Source: an uncultured Granulosicoccaceae bacterium
GTDB lineage: Bacteria; Pseudomonadota; Gammaproteobacteria; Granulosicoccales; Granulosicoccaceae
NCBI GenBank assembly: GCA_937951695.1
Contig: CALFBL010000058.1
Span: forward strand, 1 to 7,086
Reading direction: 5' to 3'
DNA: 7,086 nucleotides
Below, one piece after another: positions 1 to 5,670 of this stretch. Each line of letters starts with the position of its first letter. Position 1 is the stretch's first letter. The position numbers were made by a program, and so were the translations under genes. Under the pieces are notes generated by a model. It made no database searches, had not been told where the DNA came from, and was given only the letters and a program-made list of their open reading frames with translations.

Positions 1-349
1 CCCAGTGCGCGACAGAGGCAAGCAGAATTTCTGTGTCAGAATGGCCTGTAAAGTGAGTGCCGATGCGTTCCAGCTCTTGTCTGATAGACTTGAAATTATA
101 AATCTCTCCGTTATAAACGATGGTGTAGCGCCTACAGGCTGAGTGCATTGGTTGGTGTCCATGCGAGGATATGTCCTGGATGGAAAGTCTTCGGTGTGCC
201 AATGCCAACCCGAAGCCGTTGCTCCAGAAACCCGAATCGTCGGGGCCCCTGTGGCGCAAGGAATCCGCCATCGATACCGCTATTTTAGGGTTCGAGCTAT
301 CGGTTGCCGCGCCCGGTGAAACTTCCCAATAGCCCGCAATTCCACACAT
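1..349 (-). CDS. asnB: Asparagine synthase (glutamine-hydrolysing) family, N-terminal glutaminase domain, 3' end cut by window
   Basis: The family transfers amide nitrogen from glutamine to aspartate or, in surface-polysaccharide loci, to related substrates, using ATP. Only the first 116 residues are visible; the frame has no stop and runs off the left edge. The start is ATG at 349 followed by Cys2 (MCGIAG), the nucleophile of class II glutamine amidotransferases after removal of Met1. Other motifs are RHRGPDD at 32-38, AHRRLSI at 51-57, GHQPM at 64-68, NGEIYNF at 80-86 and GHSDTE at 102-107, all in the expected order and spacing. GGAG at 362-359 lies 9 nt before the ATG. The synthetase (adenylating) domain, needed to separate true AsnB from specialised amidotransferases, is outside. 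The gene is downstream of fhs on the same strand but 769 bp away, so it probably has its own promoter. The domain call is secure; the exact substrate is not. Confidence 0.93.
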   Translation of the reverse strand, partial: MCGIAGYWEVSPGAATDSSNPKIAVSMADSLRHRGPDDSGFWSNGFGLALAHRRLSIQDISSHGHQPMHSACRRYTIVYNGEIYNFKSIRQELERIGTHFTGHSDTEILLASVAHW

Positions 350-1118
350 GGTTCAGTGCTCCGTGTTGGCGTCAAGTGCTTCTGCACGACCACGGAGTCG
401 TAGTCACCAAGAAATGCATAAGGATAGCATACGAATATTAGGACTAGCTGAGAAACGATGGTCTTTAAGTCGTTTGTCAAGAACGTCCCGCTACGCCATA
501 GCCCAGTGTGGTTTACGGTTGAGTTATCTTGGGTTGCTCTATACTGGCAAGCGCGACTGTGACGCTACCGAGAACGTTCGCAACGGTGATTTTTAAGCCA
601 GCGCTCTGGGTATTGACACGGTTCCATCAGCCGCCACTCTACCTCAACCGATGGATGCCCGCGCTACCGAGTGCCAGCCGATTGTTGATCAGTCGTGAGT
701 TGAATTTCTTGATCGTCTCGGCGCACAGATAATACCACTGCCAACGGGGCATGTTGTGTGGGAACACAATGAGCCAGAACCATGACAACATGGATGTGGA
801 TTTCATTAACAGGTGGAGCTTCCGCAAAGAGGCTCGCATGCGAGATAAAGCGAAACGGCGACAAATTCGAATGCTCATGCAGGAGCCGATGTACCGGGCT
901 ACACGATTCTTTGAATTAGGGCGTGGGTGGAAATAGCGCAGATTAGTCGCCTGATTGCCACTTTAAATGCAGAAGAGCATTGCCAGATCCACCTCGCGCC
1001 ACTGGTCTCAGCGCCAAGGATGCCGCTGCGATGCGCTCATGGAAGGGGTTCATGGCGTCCAACGGGTACGCGGTGTATCTGGCGCTGCACTTCGTGGCTT
1101 AAACGTAAACGCGAACCC
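350..1118. other. About 770-bp region without an identified gene
   Basis: Between the end of fhs and the start of asnB I find no gene I recognise. Several short frames exist. On the plus strand there is a basic 55-codon frame at 769-936 (MSQNHDNMDV...) and an open tail ending in a TAA at 1100-1102 whose last residues are GYAVYLALHFVA. On the minus strand there are a 36-codon frame at 1053-943 (MNPFHERIAAAS...) and a hydrophobic frame at 878-639. They overlap each other on opposite strands, lack good ribosome binding sites and match no family I know. A perfect 12-bp palindrome, CTCGCATGCGAG, sits at 833-844. The region may contain the asnB promoter, an interspersed repeat or decayed genes; I cannot tell which. 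No intrinsic terminator for fhs is evident just downstream of its stop. Confidence 0.4.
359..362 (-). promoter_or_regulatory. Ribosome binding site of asnB
   Basis: On the minus strand GGAG occurs 9 nt before the ATG at 349. It supports this start, which is also required because the catalytic cysteine must be residue 2. Confidence 0.6.
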
Positions 1119-2795
1119 TTAGAACAATCCCTCAATTTCACCTGCATCGTTAAACCGGATCACTTCCGCTGCGGGTTCGCGAGGCAATCCAGGCATGGTC
1201 ATGATGGCACCGGTTATCACCACGATAAAACCAGCTCCTGCTGACAGGCGTACTTCACGCACGGGCACCGAGTGTCCTGTGGGTGCACCACGCAGGTTGG
1301 GATCGGTGGAGAAGCTGTATTGGGTTTTAGCCATGCAGATGGGCAGGTTGCCGTATCCTGCTTCCTCCCATTGACGTAATTGGTCTCGAACCTTCTGGTC
1401 TGCCAGCACTTCGTCAGCGCGGTAAATTCGGCTGGCGATGGTTTCTATTTTTTCGAACAATGGCATTTCATCGGGGTACAAAGGCGCAAACTGTGCGGTG
1501 CCGCTTTCGGCAATCTGCACAATGCGTTTGGCCAGGGGCTCTATGCCTTTGGAGCCATCGGCCCAGTGCTTGCACACGATGGCTTCAGAACCCAAACCCG
1601 TAACGTACTCTTGTACCTTAGCAATCTCGGCATCGGTATCGTTGACGAAGTGATTGATTGCGACAACCGCGGGTACACCAAATGACTTGATATTTTCAAT
1701 GTGTCGTCCGAGGTTGGCACAACCGCGTTCAACCGCGCCGACGTCTTCACCGTCCAGATCTTCTTTTGCCACACCGCCGTTCATTTTCATGGCTCGTACC
1801 GTGGCTACGATGACCACAGCATCGGGTGCCAGACCTGCCTTGCGGCACTTGATGTTCATGAACTTCTCTGCGCCGAGGTCCGCGCCAAAACCTGCTTCGG
1901 TAACCACGTAATCAGCCAGCTTCAGCGCCGTAGTGGTTGCCACTATGGAGTTACAACCGTGGGCAATGTTGGCAAAGGGGCCGCCGTGAACAAACGCGGG
2001 GTTGTTTTCAAGCGTTTGTACCAGATTGGGTTGCACCGCGTCTTTCAACAAGACTGTCATGGCGCCATCGGCTTTCAAGTCCCGACAATACACGGGCGAC
2101 AGATCTCGACGGTAGGCAACGATGATGTCCCCTAAGCGGTTCTGCAAATCCTCAATGTCTTTGGCTAGGCACAAAATTGCCATAACTTCTGAGGCTACTG
2201 TGATATCGAACCCGGCTTCACGGGGAAAGCCGTTAGTGACGCCACCGAGGCTGGTCGTGATCTGGCGTAGTGCTCGATCGTTCATGTCCAGCACACGGCG
2301 CCAGACGATTCGGCGGGTGTCGATCTGCAGTGGGTTACCCCAATAGACATGATTGTCGATCATGGCCGATAACAGGTTATGCGCTGAGGTGATAGCGTGG
2401 AAGTCACCGGTAAAGTGAAGATTCATGTCTTCCATGGGAATCACTTGCGCATGGCCGCCGCCGGCAGCGCCGCCTTTCATGCCAAAGCATGGACCGAGCG
2501 ATGCTTCACGAATACACACGGCTGCCTTTTTACCAATGGCGTTTAAACCATCACCCAAGCCCACCGTGGTTGTGGTTTTGCCTTCACCGGCTGGTGTGGG
2601 GTTGATAGCGGTGACGAGTATTAATTTACCGTTGTCATTTTTTTGAACCGAATCGATAAATGTTGCTGAGACCTTGGCTTTATCATGGCCAAATGGAAGC
2701 AACGCCTCTGACGGAATACCGAGTTTTTCTCCAATCTCCTGAATCGGTTTCTTGTGCGCCGCGCGAGCGATTTCTATATCTGTTTTATGTGCCAT
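1119..2795 (-). CDS. fhs: Formate-tetrahydrofolate ligase (formyltetrahydrofolate synthetase)
   Basis: The enzyme joins formate to tetrahydrofolate with ATP to give 10-formyl-THF, the entry of formate into one-carbon metabolism (purine and fMet synthesis, or serine and other C1 assimilation after reduction). The protein is 558 residues, the usual length of this family. The nucleotide-binding loop TPAGEGKT is at residues 67-74, followed by the family block REASLGPCFGMKGGAAGGG at 96-114 and the MEDMNLHFTGDFHAI segment soon after. The end is a TAA at 1121-1119. I chose the ATG at 2795, which gives the family-like N-terminus MAHKTDIEIA. A longer in-frame start at 2894 would add 33 non-family residues and overlap the end of fdsA. 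The ribosome binding site is weak: CGAG about 8 nt before the ATG. The gene is 82 bp downstream of fdsA on the same strand, so co-transcription is plausible. No folD or fchA follows inside the window. Known in methylotroph literature also as ftfL. Confidence 0.97.
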   Translation of the reverse strand: MAHKTDIEIARAAHKKPIQEIGEKLGIPSEALLPFGHDKAKVSATFIDSVQKNDNGKLILVTAINPTPAGEGKTTTTVGLGDGLNAIGKKAAVCIREASLGPCFGMKGGAAGGGHAQVIPMEDMNLHFTGDFHAITSAHNLLSAMIDNHVYWGNPLQIDTRRIVWRRVLDMNDRALRQITTSLGGVTNGFPREAGFDITVASEVMAILCLAKDIEDLQNRLGDIIVAYRRDLSPVYCRDLKADGAMTVLLKDAVQPNLVQTLENNPAFVHGGPFANIAHGCNSIVATTTALKLADYVVTEAGFGADLGAEKFMNIKCRKAGLAPDAVVIVATVRAMKMNGGVAKEDLDGEDVGAVERGCANLGRHIENIKSFGVPAVVAINHFVNDTDAEIAKVQEYVTGLGSEAIVCKHWADGSKGIEPLAKRIVQIAESGTAQFAPLYPDEMPLFEKIETIASRIYRADEVLADQKVRDQLRQWEEAGYGNLPICMAKTQYSFSTDPNLRGAPTGHSVPVREVRLSAGAGFIVVITGAIMTMPGLPREPAAEVIRFNDAGEIEGLF

Positions 2796-2877
2796 GTAAA
2801 GAACTCGTTGTATTCGTGTAAACGTTGATATCGTGTGTCGGTTTGTGTTGTGTGTTGTTATTAAACTAAAACTCAGA
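2796..2877 (-). other. fdsA-fhs intergenic leader, G-poor CA-rich
   Basis: This 82-bp spacer separates the TGA of fdsA from the ATG of fhs. On the transcribed-sense minus strand, the stretch 2860-2831 is built of CA/AC repeats and has about 11 C against 2 G, so it should be little structured. I see no GC-rich stem followed by a T-run, hence no intrinsic terminator for fdsA, and no convincing -35/-10 pair for a separate fhs promoter. Read-through from fdsA into fhs is the simplest reading; a Rho-loading role for the C-rich segment is only a possibility. Confidence 0.5.
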
Positions 2878-5658
2878 TCAAGATGCTTTTTCAATCCGCA
2901 CCGCGGAGTACTTAAACTCGGGAATCTTGCCGTAGGGATCTAGAGCGGGGTTGGTTAAGACATTTGCGGCGGCTTCGACAAACGCAAAGGGCATAAACAC
3001 TTGACCTTCCGCGACGGCACGATCAGCTCGCGCCATTACTTCGATCGAACCACGACGGGTGGTCAAGCGCATGCGTTCTCCGGCAATGGCGCCCAGGTCT
3101 CTTAAGGTGCGTGGATGCACCGAGCAGTTTGCCTCTGGCTCAATGTCATCCAGTACGATCGAGCGGCGCGTCATGGAGCCGGTGTGCCAGTGTTCGAGTT
3201 GTCGACCGGTGATGAGCACCATCGGATATTCTTCATCCGGAACTTCGTTGGGTGCGATGACACTGGCGGGTGTGAATTTTGCGCGACCTTCGGCTCTTGG
3301 GAAACCCTCGCCAAATACAATCGCCTGGCCAGGATCGGTTGGTGACAAACTCGGGTAGGTCACAGCCGCAACTTCCAAGCGTTCCCACGTGATGTTGTCG
3401 AGTGACTTCATCGACTGCTTCATTTCATTAAATATGTCTCTTGGGTGCTCGTATGTCCAGCCAAGCTTCAGCCGCTTGGCCAGTTGTGTGGTTATCCACC
3501 AATCCGCTTTCGCCGCTCCTGGCGGTTTAACAGCGGGTCGCCCCAATTGCACCTGGCGGTTGGTATTGGTTACGGTGCCCGATTTTTCGGGCCAGGCAGC
3601 GGCCGGTAAAATCACATCGGCGTAGTTGGCGGTTTCGGTGAGAAATATATCTTGCACTACCAAGTGCTTTAGCTTTGCCAGTGCATCCCTGGCGTGCTCG
3701 ACATCGGGGTCTGACATGGCTGGGTTCTCACCGAGGATGTACATACTGTGAATGTCACCGTCGTGAATGGCGTCCATGATTTCCACAACGGTTAAGCCTT
3801 TTTCACTGGAGAAATCTGCGCTGCCCCAGATGCTGTTGAACGCGCTTCGAACCCCGTCGTCCGTGACCGACTGATAGTCGGGTAAGAACATCGGGATGAG
3901 GCCTGCATCGGAGGCCCCCTGAACGTTGTTTTGCCCGCGTAGCGGATGTAGCCCGGTACCTGAGCGTCCAACGTGACCGCACATTAAGGCTAACGATATC
4001 AGGCAGCGCGAGTTATCGGTACCGTGGATATGTTGAGAGATTCCCATGCCCCAGAAAATCATCCCGGCAGGTGAATTGGCAAAAGCTCTGGCAACCTCTC
4101 TTAGGGTTTCTGCGTCGATACCACACTGGGCTGACATCTTCTCCGGCGAAAACCCTTTCAAGTGTTCACGTTGCGCGTCCCAGCCTTCGGTAAAGCCCTG
4201 TATGTATTGCTCGTCGTAGAGTTTCTCTTCGACGATGGTGTGCATGATGGCGTTTAACATTGCGACGTCACTACCGGGTTTAAACTGCAACGCGTGAGTG
4301 GCGTGGTTTGCTAGCCCGACACCGCGTGGGTCCATGACGATTAACTTGCCACCGCGCTTGGCAAACTGTTTGAAGTAGGTCGCTGCTACCGGATGATTTT
4401 CAATGGGATTCGCCCCAATCACAATCGCGCAATCAGCGTTTTCGATTTCGTTAAAGGTTGCCGTTACGGCTCCTGAACCGACGTTCTCTAAAAGCGCCGC
4501 AACCGAGGATGCATGACACAAACGGGTACAGTGATCGACGTTGTTATGACCAAAGCCGGTACGGATCAGTTTCTGAAACAGGTATGCCTCTTCGTTGGAA
4601 CACTTGGCAGAACCGAATCCGGCAACAGCTTTGCCGCCGTACTCAGACACCAACGAACTCATACCATCGGCGGCCGCATCCAGCGCTTCATCCCAGGTGG
4701 CTTCGCGAAAGAAAGCCAGCATGTTATCCGGGCTGATGTTTAACCCCTTAGGCGGTGCATCATCGCGTCGAATGAGCGGCTTGGTCAAACGGTGTGGGTG
4801 CTGAATATAATCAAAGCCAAAGCGACCCTTAACGCACAATCGCTGTTCATTGGAAGGCCCCGCTGCACCATTAACCCAGACGATTTTGTTATCGCGAACG
4901 TTAAAATCTACCTGGCAACCAACCCCGCAATACGGACACACCGATCGAACCGTTTCATCTGCCAAGTCACTGTCACCCACTTGCGCGTCGTCCAGCATCG
5001 TGGCGGGCATGAGTGCACCGGTGGGGCAAGCTTGTACGCATTCCCCACAGGCCACACAGGTGCTCTCACCCATGGGGTCCGAAAAATCAAATGTAATGCG
5101 CGCCTGACTGCCACGGCCAGACATCCCGATAACATCATTAACTTGCACCTCGCGGCAAGCCCTAACGCACAGGTTGCAATGAATGCAGGCGTCCAGATTC
5201 ACCCGCATGGCGATGTGTGAATCATCCAGTAACGGCACGTGATCAATATTGACGCTGGGAAAACGGCTTTCGCTAATGCCCTGTGCGTCTGCCATCGCCC
5301 AAAAGTGTGAGCTTTTGTCCCGCGCCTGATCGCGCTTGGGCTGATCGGCGAGCAGTAACTCAACCACCATATTGCGAGACGCTACCGCTCGGGTACTTTG
5401 CGTATTGACGACCATACCTTCCGTTGGGGTGCGGATACAGGAGGCTGCCAGGGTGCGTTCGCCTTCAATTTCAACCATGCAGGCGCGACAATTGCCATCG
5501 CTGCGATAGCCGGGTTGATCGGCGTGGCACAAGTGCGGGATAAGGGTGCCCGCCGCTTTGGCAATATCCCACAAGCTCTGGTTCGCCTTCGCGGTAACGG
5601 CCTGGCCATCGAGCGTAAAGCTGACCGTTGGCGATGCTGCAACGCTTGCGTCTGTCAT
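2878..5658 (-). CDS. fdsA: NAD-dependent formate dehydrogenase, catalytic alpha subunit (bis-MGD, Mo or W)
   Basis: This 926-residue protein oxidises formate to CO2 at a bis-molybdopterin guanine dinucleotide centre and sends electrons through iron-sulfur clusters to the NuoF-like partner. Residues 1-88 are a plant-type [2Fe-2S] domain (Cys44, 57, 60, 74). Residues 150-215 hold a double [4Fe-4S] ferredoxin motif (Cys158/161/164/168 and 201/204/207/211). A further [4Fe-4S] site next to the cofactor uses Cys241, 244, 248 and 275, followed by Lys277 (CVKG). The catalytic pair is Cys381-His382 (CTRLCHASS), so this is a cysteine and not a selenocysteine enzyme. The C-terminal dinucleotide-binding domain starts near 809, with TGRQLEHWHTGSMTRRS at 817-833. 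No signal peptide or twin-arginine motif is visible. I chose the ATG at 5658 because it overlaps the upstream stop as ATGA and has GGAG 8 nt before it; an in-frame start at 5784 would add 42 residues lying inside fdsB. The sequence alone does not tell Mo from W. Confidence 0.96.
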   Translation of the reverse strand: MTDASVAASPTVSFTLDGQAVTAKANQSLWDIAKAAGTLIPHLCHADQPGYRSDGNCRACMVEIEGERTLAASCIRTPTEGMVVNTQSTRAVASRNMVVELLLADQPKRDQARDKSSHFWAMADAQGISESRFPSVNIDHVPLLDDSHIAMRVNLDACIHCNLCVRACREVQVNDVIGMSGRGSQARITFDFSDPMGESTCVACGECVQACPTGALMPATMLDDAQVGDSDLADETVRSVCPYCGVGCQVDFNVRDNKIVWVNGAAGPSNEQRLCVKGRFGFDYIQHPHRLTKPLIRRDDAPPKGLNISPDNMLAFFREATWDEALDAAADGMSSLVSEYGGKAVAGFGSAKCSNEEAYLFQKLIRTGFGHNNVDHCTRLCHASSVAALLENVGSGAVTATFNEIENADCAIVIGANPIENHPVAATYFKQFAKRGGKLIVMDPRGVGLANHATHALQFKPGSDVAMLNAIMHTIVEEKLYDEQYIQGFTEGWDAQREHLKGFSPEKMSAQCGIDAETLREVARAFANSPAGMIFWGMGISQHIHGTDNSRCLISLALMCGHVGRSGTGLHPLRGQNNVQGASDAGLIPMFLPDYQSVTDDGVRSAFNSIWGSADFSSEKGLTVVEIMDAIHDGDIHSMYILGENPAMSDPDVEHARDALAKLKHLVVQDIFLTETANYADVILPAAAWPEKSGTVTNTNRQVQLGRPAVKPPGAAKADWWITTQLAKRLKLGWTYEHPRDIFNEMKQSMKSLDNITWERLEVAAVTYPSLSPTDPGQAIVFGEGFPRAEGRAKFTPASVIAPNEVPDEEYPMVLITGRQLEHWHTGSMTRRSIVLDDIEPEANCSVHPRTLRDLGAIAGERMRLTTRRGSIEVMARADRAVAEGQVFMPFAFVEAAANVLTNPALDPYGKIPEFKYSAVRIEKAS

Positions 5659-5670
5659 GACTGGATCTCC
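5655..5670 (-). promoter_or_regulatory. fdsB/fdsA ATGA overlap with ribosome binding site
   Basis: On the minus strand the start codon of fdsA (5658-5656) and the stop codon of fdsB (5657-5655) share bases as ATGA. A GGAG Shine-Dalgarno sequence lies at 5670-5667, 8 nt before the ATG and inside the last codons of fdsB. This fixes the fdsA start and suggests translational coupling, which would fit equimolar synthesis of the two subunits (the coupling is inferred). Confidence 0.8.

Noticed and set aside
475..480. Perfect minus-strand TTGACA upstream of asnB as a -35 box
   Set aside because: No acceptable -10 hexamer lies 15-19 bp downstream (the bases there read CGTTTC-like), and the TAATAT farther down is too distant, so I do not call a promoter.
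280..480. Minus-strand 66-codon frame overlapping the asnB start
   Set aside because: It reads through the first codons of asnB in another frame, and the asnB frame is clearly the real one there.
348..596. Plus-strand 82-codon frame over the asnB start region
   Set aside because: It lies antisense to the asnB leader, has no ribosome binding site worth noting and shows no family features.
613..618. Plus-strand TTGACA as a -35 box
   Set aside because: The bases at the expected -10 position (about 636-641, ACTCTA) do not resemble TATAAT, and no supported plus-strand gene follows.
639..878. Minus-strand hydrophobic 79-codon frame as a membrane protein
   Set aside because: It overlaps the plus-strand 769-936 frame and another minus frame, has no supporting start signal and no recognised motif.
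1119..2894. Longer fhs starting at 2894
   Set aside because: The additional 33 residues come from the CA-rich spacer and the end of fdsA; the family N-terminus begins at the ATG at 2795.
4792..5220. Plus-strand 142-codon frame inside fdsA
   Set aside because: It is antisense to the cysteine-rich ferredoxin region of fdsA, whose coding capacity is certain.
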